This document shows positions 41,881-51,369 of a stretch of 64,000 nt of DNA, in pieces. The number at the start of each line of letters is the position of its first letter. Position 1 is the stretch's first letter. The DNA lies in the NCBI RefSeq assembly GCF_003570705.1, contig NZ_QWVT01000011.1, positions 124,001 through 188,000 of the forward strand. Reading direction: 5' to 3'. The position numbers and the translations under genes were made by a program. The DNA comes from Mesobacillus zeae (lineage in GTDB: Bacteria > Bacillota > Bacilli > Bacillales > Cytobacillaceae). The notes below the pieces were generated by a model. That model was not told where the DNA came from, ran no database searches, and saw nothing but the letters and a program-made list of their open reading frames with translations.

Positions 41881-42201
41881 TCTTCCTCAACTCCCAATCA
41901 TTTTTTTTGTTGAAATCAAACCTTAGTGACTTCCCGTCCTGGGCGTCATCGTCCGGCGTCTGCGCCCAGCTCCAGCGTGGTCCGCTAAACCGGCGCTTGT
42001 AGCATTCTCATAATCCAAGCATGCCCCTTATTTTCAGGCTTTATACCATTCTGATAAAAAAGGATAGTAGGGATTGTTTCTTTTTTCATAGATAGGTAAC
42101 AGGTCCCGCTGACTTGCATTCAGAGTCGGGAAAATGTACAATACCCTTTAGCTGTTAAAACGAAAAAAAGAGAATTTTTTATATAGAAAGGGTTGGAATC
42201 A

Positions 42202-42423
42202 ATGGCAAACGAATTCAGAGTTTGCGACGATTGTCAGGCCGTGAACCTTAAAACGCTGATCCCGAAGCTGAAGCAATTGGATCCTGGCGCGCCGGTCGAG
42301 ATAGGCTGCCAGTCTTACTGCGGGCCGGGCCGGAAAAAGACCTTCGCATTCGTCAACAACCGTCCTGTCGCTGCAATGAGCGAGGATGAGCTGATAGAAA
42401 AGATAACGAAAAAGCTGAAATAA
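42202..42423 (+). CDS. YuzB-like DUF1450 protein
   Basis: Small protein of 73 aa, DUF1450 family. It has CDDC (residues 8-11), then CQSYCGPG near residue 36 and the end [13 protein letters not shown]. The cysteine pattern suggests a thioredoxin-like or metal-binding fold; the function is unknown. The ATG at 42202 follows AAAGGG; an in-frame TTG at 42193 overlaps the site. It is a single gene with its own terminator. Confidence 0.85.
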   Translation: MANEFRVCDDCQAVNLKTLIPKLKQLDPGAPVEIGCQSYCGPGRKKTFAFVNNRPVAAMSEDELIEKITKKLK

Positions 42424-42462
42424 AATCACCTTTAAAGCTTTCCCTTTTAAAGGTGATTTTTT
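42422..42462 (+). terminator. terminator of the DUF1450 gene
   Basis: AAAATCACCTTTAAA / TTTAAAGGTGATTTTTT stem-loop directly after the stop. Confidence 0.85.
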
Positions 42463-42701
42463 ATGGCGATTTTCCTGTAGCCGGCCAAATCCGGGACGGA
42501 ATTTTTTGTATCGGCCAAAAGAAATGACGCTAAAAAAATTAAACCCATCCGGTTTAGCCTGTGCTGCTGGATGGGTAAGTTTTTCTGATAGAATCCTTTT
42601 GTGCTTTTGTAAAAAACTGAGAGATTTTGTTGAAAATGCGGGTGATTTGCGGAAAGAAACGGGCTATAATAGATACATGCTGAACAGGAAGAAGGGAAAC
42701 C

Positions 42702-43997
42702 ATGGAATATTCGGCGGAGAAACTACATGAAGAGAAGGTTTTCAAGGATCCGGTCCATCGGTATGTCCATGTGCGTGACCGGGCGGTGTGGGACTTGATC
42801 GGGACGAAAGAATTTCAACGCCTGAGACGGATCAAGCAGCTCGGCACAACGTATTTGACCTTCCATGGTGCGGAGCACAGCCGTTTCAACCACTCGCTTG
42901 GCGTATACGAAATTGTGCGCCGGATTGTTGACAATGTCTTTGCCGGGCGACCTGAATGGAATGAAGAGGAACGTCTGCTCAGCTTGTGTGCAGCCTTGCT
43001 CCATGACCTTGGCCACGGACCTTTCTCGCATTCTTTTGAAAAGGTATTCGACCTCGACCATGAGAACTTCACAAGGATGATCATACTCGGAGATACGGAA
43101 GTGAATGAGGTCCTTTCCCGAGTGTCATTCGACTTTCCGAAAAAAGTCGCTGAAGTCATCGCCAAAACTTACGAAAACAAGCTTGTTGTCAGCCTGATCT
43201 CAAGCCAGATTGATGCAGACCGGATGGATTACCTCCAGAGGGATGCCTATTTTACCGGCGTCAGCTACGGCCATTTCGACATGGAGCGCATCCTTCGCGT
43301 CATGCGCCCGACAGAAGACCAGGTCGTATTCAAACATAGCGGCATGCACGCAGTGGAAGATTACATAATGAGCCGTTACCAGATGTATTGGCAAGTGTAT
43401 TTCCATCCTGTCACACGCAGCTCCGAGGTCATTTTGACCAAAATACTGCACCGCGCCAAGTATCTGTATGAGCACAAGTATTCTTTTAAACATAAACCGC
43501 TCCATTTCTATTCATTATTCGAGGACAACGTGACAGTAGAAGACTATTTAAAGCTCGATGAAGCAGTAGTTCTCTACTATTTTCAAATCTGGCAGGAGGA
43601 AGAGGACGTCATCCTGAAAGATTTGTGCTGCCGTTTCCTTAACCGTAACCTGTTCAAGTACGTGGAATTCGACCCAGCGAAAGAATACAAGAAACTCACG
43701 CGTCTTTCCGTCCTGTTTGAAAAGGCAGGGATTGACCCCGAGTATTATCTTGTTGTTGATTCATCCTCCGACCTTCCGTACGATTTTTACCGTCCCGGGG
43801 AAGAGGAAGAGCGCCTGCCGATCCATTTGATGGCCAAAAACGGCGAACTGCGCGAGCTTTCACGAGAATCAGATATTGTCGATGCCATCTCAGGGAAGCG
43901 CAGGACGGACCATAAGCTGTATTTCCCTGCCGATCTTATTGAAAAAGGAAGAGGAAACAGTGCCATAAAGGAAATTTCCGAACTGCTGGAGCTCTAG
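42702..43997 (+). CDS. ywfO: HD-domain phosphohydrolase YwfO
   Basis: Metal-dependent nucleotide phosphohydrolase of 431 aa in the dNTPase-like HD family. The metal histidines and aspartates are in HSRFNHSLGVYEIV (about residues 59-72), LLHDLGHGPFSHSFE (about 108-122) and the later DADRMDYLQRD. The C-terminal half is the family-specific helical region. The ATG at 42702 follows GGAAGAAGGGAA. It is followed by ywgA in the conserved order. Substrate specificity (dNTPs, possibly allosteric) is family knowledge only. Confidence 0.92.
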   Translation: MEYSAEKLHEEKVFKDPVHRYVHVRDRAVWDLIGTKEFQRLRRIKQLGTTYLTFHGAEHSRFNHSLGVYEIVRRIVDNVFAGRPEWNEEERLLSLCAALLHDLGHGPFSHSFEKVFDLDHENFTRMIILGDTEVNEVLSRVSFDFPKKVAEVIAKTYENKLVVSLISSQIDADRMDYLQRDAYFTGVSYGHFDMERILRVMRPTEDQVVFKHSGMHAVEDYIMSRYQMYWQVYFHPVTRSSEVILTKILHRAKYLYEHKYSFKHKPLHFYSLFEDNVTVEDYLKLDEAVVLYYFQIWQEEEDVILKDLCCRFLNRNLFKYVEFDPAKEYKKLTRLSVLFEKAGIDPEYYLVVDSSSDLPYDFYRPGEEEERLPIHLMAKNGELRELSRESDIVDAISGKRRTDHKLYFPADLIEKGRGNSAIKEISELLEL

Positions 43998-44103
43998 CCT
44001 GCAGGCAGGACACAGCAGTATGAGAGGCAACCTTGCCTCTTGGGCCCGCTAAAGAAGGCGCGCTCCCCAATCAAGGACCATTCGAAACAGGAGTTGACTT
44101 GCT

Positions 44104-44610
44104 TTGTTAAAAGACCATGCAAAAATTATTCATGCGATTGCAGTCTCGGGTGAGGTCATCGGACGGAAAAAGCTGCAGAAAATGATCTATATTGCCAAAA
44201 AAATGAATTTCCCTTTCCAGGAAAGGTTCCAGTTCCACTTTTACGGCCCTTATTCCGAGGAGCTGACCCTAAGGGTGGAAGAACTATGCAATATGGGGTT
44301 TTTGAATGAGGTGAAGGAAAAGAAAGGCGGCTATTACCAATACCGCTATACGCTGACTGACACCGGCCAGGAGTTCCTCGGGGTGAACAGCATCGACATG
44401 CCTAGCCTTGGCGACTGCCTGACAGACATCAACACACAGAGCGCCCGGTTCCTGGAGCTCGTCTCGACCATTCTGTTTTTTGACGACCTGCCAAAGGAAG
44501 AAGTGAAGGAAAAGGTCCATACGCTCAAGAAAAGCCAGCGCTATACTGATGAGGAAATCAGCAGTGCATTTCAATATATCGAGAGTTTAAAAGGTTTGGC
44601 CCGGCATTAA
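44104..44610 (+). CDS. ywgA: YwgA family protein
   Basis: Cytoplasmic protein of 168 aa with the YwgA family plan: a winged-helix-like start (VIGRKKLQKMIYIAKKMNFP), the block FYGPYSEELTLRVEELCNMGFL and YRYTLTDTGQEFL. The fold resembles the antitoxin/HTH proteins of the Panacea or PadR type, but no function is established. The start is TTG at 44104 behind AGGAGTTGACTTGCT. It lies between ywfO and ywhB, as in B. subtilis. Confidence 0.85.
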   Translation: MLKDHAKIIHAIAVSGEVIGRKKLQKMIYIAKKMNFPFQERFQFHFYGPYSEELTLRVEELCNMGFLNEVKEKKGGYYQYRYTLTDTGQEFLGVNSIDMPSLGDCLTDINTQSARFLELVSTILFFDDLPKEEVKEKVHTLKKSQRYTDEEISSAFQYIESLKGLARH

Positions 44611-44628
44611 ATGCCGGGATTTTTTTTG
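44600..44628 (+). terminator. terminator of ywgA
   Basis: CCCGGCATT / AATGCCGGG stem and T8. Confidence 0.9.
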
Positions 44629-44662
44629 TTTAAAGCATCTTTTCCCTAAATAGAATGGGATG

Positions 44663-44690
44663 TAAAAGGCCGGCATCAGCAGCCGGCCCA
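44663..44690 (-). terminator. terminator of ywhB
   Basis: GGCCGGC / GCCGGCC stem with TTTT on the minus strand. Confidence 0.7.
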
Positions 44691-44700
44691 TCTGTGTTTT

Positions 44701-44886
44701 TTATTGGTCGCTCAGGCGCTTGCCGGCAACACCATAGTGGTTTTTGGACATTTCTTCGATAAAAACAACGATGTTTTCTTTTGGCGCACCTGTTGTTTCG
44801 CTGACAGCATCCGTCACTTTCTCCACAAGTGCTTTCTTTTGGTCTTCATTGCGTCCTTCAAGCATTTTTACAGTTACGTATGGCAT
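44701..44886 (-). CDS. ywhB: 4-oxalocrotonate tautomerase family enzyme
   Basis: Tautomerase of 61 aa. The catalytic Pro-1 is exposed when the first Met of MPYVTVKMLEGR is removed, and the conserved arginine is in this segment. The end block GAPKENIVVFIEEMSKNHYGVAG is typical of 4-OT. The ATG at 44884-44886 has GGGAGGA; the frame is open 21 nt upstream, but the Pro-2 fixes the start. The natural substrate in Bacillus is not known. Confidence 0.92.
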   Translation of the reverse strand: MPYVTVKMLEGRNEDQKKALVEKVTDAVSETTGAPKENIVVFIEEMSKNHYGVAGKRLSDQ

Positions 44887-45092
44887 GTCTGTTCCTCCCA
44901 AAATCAAATATAAGGTTTGCTCCTTTGAGTTTCACATAATTTGCAAAAATCTGCAAGGAGACACTGCGCCCTTCCGAGTGTTTCCTGTTTCCACATTACG
45001 GCATGAATCATGTATACTTGTAACAACTATTGAAAAATGGAAAATTGGAAAAGGGATAGGCATATGTCTGCCCCTGTAAAGGAGAGTAAAAT

Positions 45093-45722
45093 GTGAGCCT
45101 GGCCTATTCATTGCAGGAAATTCCTTACGTGGCCATAACGCTGATTATTGCGTTTACCGTCCACGAGTTTGCGCATGCTTTTGTCGCCTGGAAATTTGGC
45201 GACCCTACTGCCCGGAACCAGGGGCGGCTGACGCTGAATCCAGTCCGGCATCTGGACCCGATTGGCACAATCTTGATTTTCCTCGTCGGGTTTGGCTGGG
45301 CGCGCCCAGTACCGGTCAACCGGTTTCATTTTAAAAATCCCCGCCTTGCGGGTGTGCTTGTCTCTGCTGCCGGTCCAATCAGCAATCTCCTGCTGGTCAT
45401 CCTTGCATTCGTCCTTTGGTATGGAATTGGCCCTGAAAGCATCATAGCTGAGACATTCATCAACATTTTCATCAGTCTCAACACGGTGCTCTTTGTTTTC
45501 AACTTGCTTCCGTTGCCGCCGCTGGACGGCTACCGGATCATTGAAGACTTAGTTCCTGCAAATGTGCGCGTGAAGATGACACAGTGGGAAACGTATGGAT
45601 CCCTAATCTTTTTAATCATTGTCCTGACACCGCTCAATGGGTATATCATCCAGCCTATTTTCAGCACTGTCGTCCCATCTCTTCTCGGCGGGCTGAATGA
45701 CTTCTTTTTACAATTGTTTTAA
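45093..45722 (+). CDS. ywhC: site-2 protease family membrane metalloprotease YwhC
   Basis: M50-family intramembrane zinc protease of 209 aa. The zinc motif HEFAH lies in helix 1 (about residues 25-29), and the third ligand motif [13 protein letters not shown] is near residue 142. Five to six hydrophobic helices are visible. It lacks a PDZ or CBS domain, so it belongs to the small S2P group. The start is GTG at 45093 behind AAAGGAGAG. ywhD follows after 16 nt. The substrate is unknown. Confidence 0.92.
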   Translation: MSLAYSLQEIPYVAITLIIAFTVHEFAHAFVAWKFGDPTARNQGRLTLNPVRHLDPIGTILIFLVGFGWARPVPVNRFHFKNPRLAGVLVSAAGPISNLLLVILAFVLWYGIGPESIIAETFINIFISLNTVLFVFNLLPLPPLDGYRIIEDLVPANVRVKMTQWETYGSLIFLIIVLTPLNGYIIQPIFSTVVPSLLGGLNDFFLQLF

Positions 45723-45738
45723 CAAGGAGGGACTGTAA

Positions 45739-46248
45739 GTGGAAGAAAAAAAGAAGAAAAGCATCGGTTTCAATATTATAAAAAATGATCCAATGGATAA
45801 ACATCGCGGCTTTGGAAAAGGCGTGCTGACGCTCGACAACGTTTCACCTGTCATTATCGATGTGGAAGCCGGAGAAGCAGAAGTCGACATTGGCGCCATG
45901 CATGCAAGGAGCGCGGTGGAAAAAGGGATCAAGTTCCTGCCAAATCGTGATGAAGTGCCTGATGCAAAGCTATACTGGCTTGTATGGGTGACGATCGACC
46001 GGAAGGAAGAGGGTCCTTACTATGCAGGTGTGACTGCGTGCGAAATGACTGTGAACCGTGAAGCAAGAAGAGGCTACAAGTCCCTTCCGGAGCATGTAAA
46101 CCGGATGGATAAGTCAATCAAACGACATATTATTGTCAGCCATATGGATGAAAAATCGAAAGGCATCCTGACAAACTTTCTGAAGAAGCATGACGCCGGA
46201 ATGTGGGAAAGATCGGCTGATGAATTGAAACAAGGGCTTGAAGTGTAA
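45739..46248 (+). CDS. ywhD: YwhD family protein
   Basis: Cytoplasmic protein of 169 aa of the YwhD family, of unknown function. Recognised by GFNIIKNDPMDKHRGFGKG at the N-terminus, IGAMHARSAVEKGIKFLP in the middle and a C-terminal helical part. The GTG start at 45739 follows AAGGAGGG. It forms a two-gene operon with ywhC and ends before a bidirectional terminator. Confidence 0.9.
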   Translation: MEEKKKKSIGFNIIKNDPMDKHRGFGKGVLTLDNVSPVIIDVEAGEAEVDIGAMHARSAVEKGIKFLPNRDEVPDAKLYWLVWVTIDRKEEGPYYAGVTACEMTVNREARRGYKSLPEHVNRMDKSIKRHIIVSHMDEKSKGILTNFLKKHDAGMWERSADELKQGLEV

Positions 46249-46355
46249 GAATAAAAATAGGGTGAATTTGTGAAAAAAGTGTGATACGACTTGCCCAATA
46301 GTTTGAAAAAAAGTAAACTTAATAACAGTGTGAACGCTGTTTATACTAGGACAGG

Positions 46356-46386
46356 AAAACCCCCGGAAGTAATTCCGGGGGTTTTC
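46356..46386. terminator. bidirectional terminator ywhD / pbpG
   Basis: AAAACCCCCGGAA / TTCCGGGGGTTTT, a perfect palindromic stem between converging genes. Confidence 0.9.
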
Positions 46387-46403
46387 CCTTTTTATCAGCT
46401 ATT

Positions 46404-48479
46404 TTAAAACAATTCCCTGTACCATGGAGATTGTTCTTCTTTATGCTTCTCTTTGTGCTTGTCTTTATGCTTCCGCTTCTTATGGATCTCTTCATTGAGA
46501 TGGTCTGTGCACTGTTCAACAGGCTCTGTGCCCTCTTTGAAGTAGGTGAGTCTTTTGACAGGGCAGCCGGGGCCGGCGAGCTTTCCGTTTTGCGGGTCAA
46601 TCTTGACGCCGACAGTATCTTTTGCCGGTTCGAACTTTTTCACCGGCTTATCTTCCAGTGCTTTTTCCATAAACTGAAACCAGACATTTTTGCTGTAAAT
46701 TTGCTCTGTACTGAGCTCAAGCGGTTTTCCTTTGTCATATCCTGTCCACACCGCTGAGACAAGCTGCGGAGTAAAGCCGATCATCCAGCTGTCCGTGCCA
46801 GTCGTCCCGGATTTCCCTGCATAGGGGCGGGACATTGCTGTTGCCATTGAGCGGCCTGTAACGGAAGTATATCCGTCAAGCTTTCTGTCGAACATGCCTG
46901 TCATCATATGTGTCAGCACAGAAGCGAGTTCAGGCTTCAGCACAGTTTCAGCTTCTTCGCTGTGCTCATAGATGACATCGCCATGCTGGTTCTCGATCCT
47001 CTCGATCAGGACAGGCTCCACTTTTTTTCCGCCGTTGGCCATCATGCTGTACGCGCCTGCCATCTCAATCACCTTCACCCCGGATGTACCAAGGGCAAGC
47101 GATGGAACCTTTTCCATTTTGGTGGTAATCCCAAATTCTTTTGCTGTTTCGATTAAAGCTTTTTCGCCAAGGAACAAGTGCGTCTTGACTGCGTAAATAT
47201 TGTCGGACAACGCAAGCGCCTGAGCCATCGTAATGTCGCCCTCGGCGTATTTATTGTTGAAATTGTGCGGCGTGTATGGCTGCCGCGCGTCCTCGAAACG
47301 GAAGGTTGTCTGCTCGCTTTTCATTGTCGTGGCGGGGGTGAATCCCTGTTCAAGTGCCGCATAGTACAACAGCGGTTTCATCGTTGAACCAGGCTGCCTC
47401 ACAGCCTGGACTGCCCTGTTAAAAGGACTTTCCTTATAGTCCCGGCCGCCGATCATTGCTTTTACATGTCCTGTTTTCGGATCCATGGCCACAAATCCCG
47501 CCTGTATATCCGAGTCCTTCGAAATTTCCTGCTCCATTACTTCTTCTGCAATTTTTTGCTGCTTTAGGTTCAAGGTCGTATAAATTTTCAGGCCGCCAAG
47601 TGCGAGCGCCCTGTCATCGAACTTAAGTGTGTTTTTCAGCGCATTCCGGACGGCATCCTGGAAATACGGAGCTTTGCCAAGGTCTGGGTTTTCATGCTTT
47701 CCGATGAGCTTCAAAGACTCCGAGAGTGCCTTATTCCGCTCTGCGGCACTGATATATCCGTTATTTTCCATTGCCTGCAGAACGGTGGCCTGGCGATTTT
47801 CCGCTCTTTCCTTTGATGCGAACGGTGAATACAGACTGGGGCCTTTAGGAATCCCAGCAAGCATCGCTGCTTCTGCAAGGTTTAAGTCACTGGCATCTTT
47901 GCCAAAATAGTAACGGCTGGCAGCCTGGACGCCATAGGCGCCATTTCCGTAATAAATCGTATTGAGGTAGCCTTCAAGAATTTCATTTTTGCTGTAATTC
48001 ATTTCAAGCCTGAGTGTATAAAAAGCTTCCGACAGCTTCCGCTTCCAAGTTTTATCGTGCTCAAGATAAAGGTTGCGGGCATACTGCTGTGTGATCGTGC
48101 TGGCTCCCTGAACCTTAGACATGGCTTTCATGTCGGCAAGGGCAGCGCCGGCGATCCGCTTATAGTCAAAACCCCCATGGCTGTAGAATTTTTTATCTTC
48201 AATTGAAATCGCTGCTTCCATTAAGGCGGGAGAGATGTCGTTCAAGGGCACCCAGTAGCGCTTTTGTCCGCTGTTGCTTTCCCCGATGACCGTTCCGTTG
48301 TCCGCCATGTAAAGGGTCGACTGAGGTACAGCAAGCGGGGGCGGCCCGAGCAGCTTAGCATAGCCGATCACGGAAAAATAAAGCACAGCCCCGATTGTAG
48401 CGGCAGCAGCTAGAATGAACAACAGAGCTCTCAAGTACTTGGCCGTCCTGCGGAAACGCTGGTTTGTCATGATTTCCAA
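46404..48479 (-). CDS. pbpG: class A penicillin-binding protein, PbpG (PBP2d) type
   Basis: Bifunctional peptidoglycan synthase of 691 aa. One N-terminal membrane anchor (about residues 15-36) is followed by the GT51 transglycosylase domain: AAISIEDKKFYSHGGFD with the catalytic glutamate, STITQQYARNLYL and YLNTIYYGNGAYGV. The transpeptidase domain has PGSTMKP (SxxK), SDN and KSGTTG. The C-terminus is a Lys/His-rich tail (HKKRKHKDKHKEKHKEE). The location after ywhD matches B. subtilis pbpG (ywhE), a sporulation gene. The TTG start at 48477-48479 suits the GGGAGGGGG site; an ATG 9 nt further in is less well placed. Confidence 0.92.
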   Translation of the reverse strand: MEIMTNQRFRRTAKYLRALLFILAAAATIGAVLYFSVIGYAKLLGPPPLAVPQSTLYMADNGTVIGESNSGQKRYWVPLNDISPALMEAAISIEDKKFYSHGGFDYKRIAGAALADMKAMSKVQGASTITQQYARNLYLEHDKTWKRKLSEAFYTLRLEMNYSKNEILEGYLNTIYYGNGAYGVQAASRYYFGKDASDLNLAEAAMLAGIPKGPSLYSPFASKERAENRQATVLQAMENNGYISAAERNKALSESLKLIGKHENPDLGKAPYFQDAVRNALKNTLKFDDRALALGGLKIYTTLNLKQQKIAEEVMEQEISKDSDIQAGFVAMDPKTGHVKAMIGGRDYKESPFNRAVQAVRQPGSTMKPLLYYAALEQGFTPATTMKSEQTTFRFEDARQPYTPHNFNNKYAEGDITMAQALALSDNIYAVKTHLFLGEKALIETAKEFGITTKMEKVPSLALGTSGVKVIEMAGAYSMMANGGKKVEPVLIERIENQHGDVIYEHSEEAETVLKPELASVLTHMMTGMFDRKLDGYTSVTGRSMATAMSRPYAGKSGTTGTDSWMIGFTPQLVSAVWTGYDKGKPLELSTEQIYSKNVWFQFMEKALEDKPVKKFEPAKDTVGVKIDPQNGKLAGPGCPVKRLTYFKEGTEPVEQCTDHLNEEIHKKRKHKDKHKEKHKEEQSPWYRELF

Positions 48480-48504
48480 GCTTCATCCCCCTCCCTTAAA
48501 AAAT

Positions 48505-48519
48505 TGATTATCATTAGCA
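48505..48519. promoter_or_regulatory. Fur-box-like sequence upstream of pbpG
   Basis: TGATTATCATTAGCA matches 13 of 15 positions of the 7-1-7 Fur box TGATAATNATTATCA. It lies about 26 bp before the pbpG start codon. The sequence is AT-rich and could match by chance. Confidence 0.3.
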
Positions 48520-48689
48520 TGGAAAAAAGCGGGGGATTTTATACATGAAAGGGCAGCCTTCCTTTTTATGCCTGATCATTTATGGATTTTTTTGTGCCCC
48601 CGGGGAAAAAGAAAAAATACCGCTTGCATTTTTGCAGGATTCAACTATACTTTTTCTGATGTTTGTATTCATGAATGTGGGGAAGTATA

Positions 48690-48930
48690 ACGAAAAGCGG
48701 AAGCGCCCGTTAAGCGGCGTATGGACTGGAGCACACCGGCACGAGATAAAGGAAACACGAAGAGCGTAGCGATTCGATGTTGACTTATCGTAGAGAGGTG
48801 GGCGAAGTCCACTAGGCGCTGGGGGCTGTAGCTGGACAATACGAAAAGCGGAAGCGCCCGTTCAGCGACGTATGGACTGGAGCCTTGCACGCTGCAGTTG
48901 GACTGCACGAATAGCGAAAGTCCGAAGGGC
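48690..48930 (+). repeat. interspersed element of about 150 bp, copy 2, plus a partial third copy
   Basis: AACGAAAAGCGGAAGCGCCC starts at 48689 and the element ends with GCTGTAGCTGGACAATA at about 48843. A second start, TACGAAAAGCGGAAGCGCCC, follows at once (48840) and runs to about 48930 with GACGTATGGACTGGAGC shared between both. It is the same element as 24612-24800, opposite orientation. It fills the pbpG-speE intergenic region, and no gene is in it. Confidence 0.75.
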
Positions 48931-49033
48931 AGTTACCGAAGCTTTTCCAAAAAGTGCGTGTCCGCGAGTGGGAACCGTCTTTCATTGCCCTCTTCATGAA
49001 GGAAAATTTTTTTGCCGAAAGGATGGAGCAACA

Positions 49034-49861
49034 ATGGGAATGTGGTTTACAGAGAAACAAACAGAAAATTTTGGTATTACAATGAAGGTCAACAAGACGT
49101 TACATACAGAACAAACTGAATTTCAAAAGCTGGATATGGTCGAGACGGAAGAGTGGGGCAATATGCTGCTGCTTGACGGAATGGTCATGACTTCGGTTAA
49201 GGATGAGTTCGTTTACCACGAAATGGTGGCGCATGTTCCATTATTTACGCATCCTAACCCTGAAAACGTATTGGTTGTCGGTGGCGGTGACGGAGGGGTA
49301 ATCCGTGAAGTCCTTAAGCATCCAAGCGTGAAAAAAGCAACGCTTGTCGATATCGACGGCAAGGTTATCGAGTATTCGAAGCAATTCCTTCCTGAAATCG
49401 CCGGCAAGCTAGACGATCCCCGCGTGGATGTCCAGGTAGGCGACGGTTTCATGCATATCGCTGAAAGCGAGAATGAATACGATGTCATCATGGTTGACTC
49501 AACAGAGCCTGTTGGGCCAGCTGTCAACCTTTTTACGAAAGGCTTCTATGCAGGTATTTCTAAAGCATTGAAGGAAGACGGGATTTTTGTTGCTCAGTCG
49601 GACAACCCTTGGTTCAAAGCTGACTTGATCCGCAGCGTCCAAAAAGACGTAAAAGAAATCTTCCCAATCACGCGCTTGTACGTGGCCAACATCCCAACAT
49701 ACCCAAGCGGGCTGTGGGCATTTACAATTGGTTCGAAAAAATACGACCCGCTTGAAGTAAGCGAAGATCGTTTCCATGAAATTGAGACAAAATACTACAC
49801 AAAAGAGCTTCATAAAGCGGCTTTTGTACTTCCGAAATTTGTCGGAGACCTTGTGAAGTAA
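49034..49861 (+). CDS. speE: spermidine synthase
   Basis: Aminopropyltransferase of 275 aa that makes spermidine from putrescine and decarboxylated SAM. The cofactor site [16 protein letters not shown] (about residues 81-96), [10 protein letters not shown] with the catalytic aspartate and QSDNPW are all present. The ATG at 49034 lies behind AAAGGATGGAG; the open frame extends upstream through repeat sequence and is not coding. It is followed by speB after 81 nt that contain a hairpin. Confidence 0.95.
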   Translation: MGMWFTEKQTENFGITMKVNKTLHTEQTEFQKLDMVETEEWGNMLLLDGMVMTSVKDEFVYHEMVAHVPLFTHPNPENVLVVGGGDGGVIREVLKHPSVKKATLVDIDGKVIEYSKQFLPEIAGKLDDPRVDVQVGDGFMHIAESENEYDVIMVDSTEPVGPAVNLFTKGFYAGISKALKEDGIFVAQSDNPWFKADLIRSVQKDVKEIFPITRLYVANIPTYPSGLWAFTIGSKKYDPLEVSEDRFHEIETKYYTKELHKAAFVLPKFVGDLVK

Positions 49862-49880
49862 AAAAATAACGCAAGCGCTG

Positions 49881-49907
49881 AAGAACCTTCTTCCCGGAAG
49901 GTTCTTT
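49881..49907 (+). terminator. stem-loop between speE and speB
   Basis: AAGAACCTTC / GAAGGTTCTT with a TTCCCG loop and only a short T-run. It may attenuate rather than stop transcription into speB. Confidence 0.6.
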
Positions 49908-49942
49908 GCTGCTGAAATTGATAAAGAAAGAAGGTTTGTACG

Positions 49943-50815
49943 ATGCGATTTGATGAAGCTTATTCAGGCAATGTGTTTATCGGCAGCCATTCCAACTATA
50001 TGGAATCGAAGGCTGTGCTGTATGGAATGCCAATGGACTGGACCGTCAGCTACCGCCCAGGCTCCCGCTTCGGCCCGACAAGGATCCGCGAGGTGTCGAT
50101 CGGCCTTGAAGAGTACAGCCCGTACCTTGACCGTGAACTGGAAGAAATCAAATACTTTGATGCTGGAGATATTCCGCTGCCATTTGGCAACCCGCAGCGC
50201 AGCCTTGACACGATTAAAGAGTTTGTCGACAAGCTGCTTGCAGCAGACAAATTTCCGCTTGGAATGGGCGGGGAGCACCTTGTTTCCTGGCCTGTCATGA
50301 AGGCTGTCTCGGAAAAATATGCTGATTTGGCGATTATCCATATGGATGCGCATACAGATTTGCGCGAGCATTATGAAGGCGAGCCATTGTCGCACTCCAC
50401 ACCAATCCGCAAAATCGCGGAATTGATTGGCCCAAAAAATGTTTATTCCTTTGGTATCCGTTCCGGGATGAAGGAGGAGTTTGAGTGGGCGAAGCAGGAG
50501 GGCATGCACATCTCTAAATTTGAAGTGCTCGAGCCTCTGAAGGAAATCCTGCCGAAGCTTGCCGGCCGTCCGGTATATGTGACAATCGACATCGATGTAC
50601 TTGATCCCGCGCATGCACCTGGTACAGGAACTGTTGATGCCGGCGGGATTACATCGAAGGAGCTTCTCGCATCCATCCATGCCATTGCCGGCTCCAAGGT
50701 GAATGTGGTTGGCGCTGACCTTGTTGAAGTCGCACCAATTTATGATGTTTCCGAGCAAACTGCCAACACGGCAAGCAAGCTCATTCGCGAAATGCTGCTT
50801 GGTTTTGTAAAATAA
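49943..50815 (+). CDS. speB: agmatinase
   Basis: Manganese ureohydrolase of 290 aa that turns agmatine into putrescine and urea, the step before SpeE. Metal-binding blocks: GGEHLVSWP (about residues 112-120), HMDAHTDLR and IDIDVLDPAHAPGTGT. The ATG at 49943 follows AAAGAAGG. The order speE-speB is that of B. subtilis. It ends with a strong terminator. Confidence 0.95.
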   Translation: MRFDEAYSGNVFIGSHSNYMESKAVLYGMPMDWTVSYRPGSRFGPTRIREVSIGLEEYSPYLDRELEEIKYFDAGDIPLPFGNPQRSLDTIKEFVDKLLAADKFPLGMGGEHLVSWPVMKAVSEKYADLAIIHMDAHTDLREHYEGEPLSHSTPIRKIAELIGPKNVYSFGIRSGMKEEFEWAKQEGMHISKFEVLEPLKEILPKLAGRPVYVTIDIDVLDPAHAPGTGTVDAGGITSKELLASIHAIAGSKVNVVGADLVEVAPIYDVSEQTANTASKLIREMLLGFVK

Positions 50816-50830
50816 TCATGAAACAGGATA

Positions 50831-50863
50831 GGCCGGCCCGGAGCTCTTTCGGGCCGGTTTTTC
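50831..50863 (+). terminator. terminator of speB
   Basis: GGCCGGCCCG / CGGGCCGG stem and T5. Confidence 0.9.
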
Positions 50864-50890
50864 CATAGAGTTGAATGTGGAGGTGCAATT

Positions 50891-51328
50891 GTGTCAATAA
50901 AGCCTGCAGAACAAATGCCTGTTAACATATCGGTAAGGACAAAGATTGAGAAGGATGGGGAAAGCGACCTGCTTGAACTCAAGGCAGCCGGACGCTGGTT
51001 CCGGAAAGGGGGCAGCACCTACCTTCAGTATGATGAAGAGCTCGAGGAGGGCACAGTCCATACGACTGTAAAAATGAAAGGGGAAGATGTGCTGATCTTA
51101 AGGTCAGGAGCTGTTAAAATGCGGCTGCACCTGCTTGCTGAAAAAGAAACCTCCGGGACATACGAATCGCCGTATGGCCTGCTTCAGACAGTTGCAAGCA
51201 CAAAGCGCCTCACCCAGTTTCTGCACGAAGGAGAAAGCCGGGGCTCAGTCGAAGCAGTGTACAATTTCAGCATCCTTGGGGAGCACGTCGGAACCTATCA
51301 TTTACGGATAGAGTATGGGCGTTCCTGA
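50891..51328 (+). CDS. ywiB: DUF1934 protein YwiB
   Basis: Beta-barrel protein of 145 aa of the DUF1934 (YwiB) family, calycin-like, of unknown function. Blocks: GRWFRKGGSTYLQYDEELEE (about residues 34-53), VKMKGEDVLILRSGAVKMRL and YNFSILGEHVGTYHLRI at the end. The GTG start at 50891 has GGAGGTG. In B. subtilis argS follows; here the gene is followed instead by repeat arrays and the minus-strand uvsE. Confidence 0.88.
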   Translation: MSIKPAEQMPVNISVRTKIEKDGESDLLELKAAGRWFRKGGSTYLQYDEELEEGTVHTTVKMKGEDVLILRSGAVKMRLHLLAEKETSGTYESPYGLLQTVASTKRLTQFLHEGESRGSVEAVYNFSILGEHVGTYHLRIEYGRS

Positions 51329-51369
51329 TGGTATAGCTGCTAGATTACGGATCTGGTATTTGTGAATTA

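Noticed and set aside
41930..42005. a further copy of the interspersed element before the DUF1450 gene
   Set aside because: It shares only short GC-rich words (GCGCCCAGCTCCAGC, GGTCCGCTAAACCGG) with the element; order and length do not match.
48545..48769. 74-codon frame upstream of speE
   Set aside because: Its second half lies in the interspersed repeat and there is no convincing start site.
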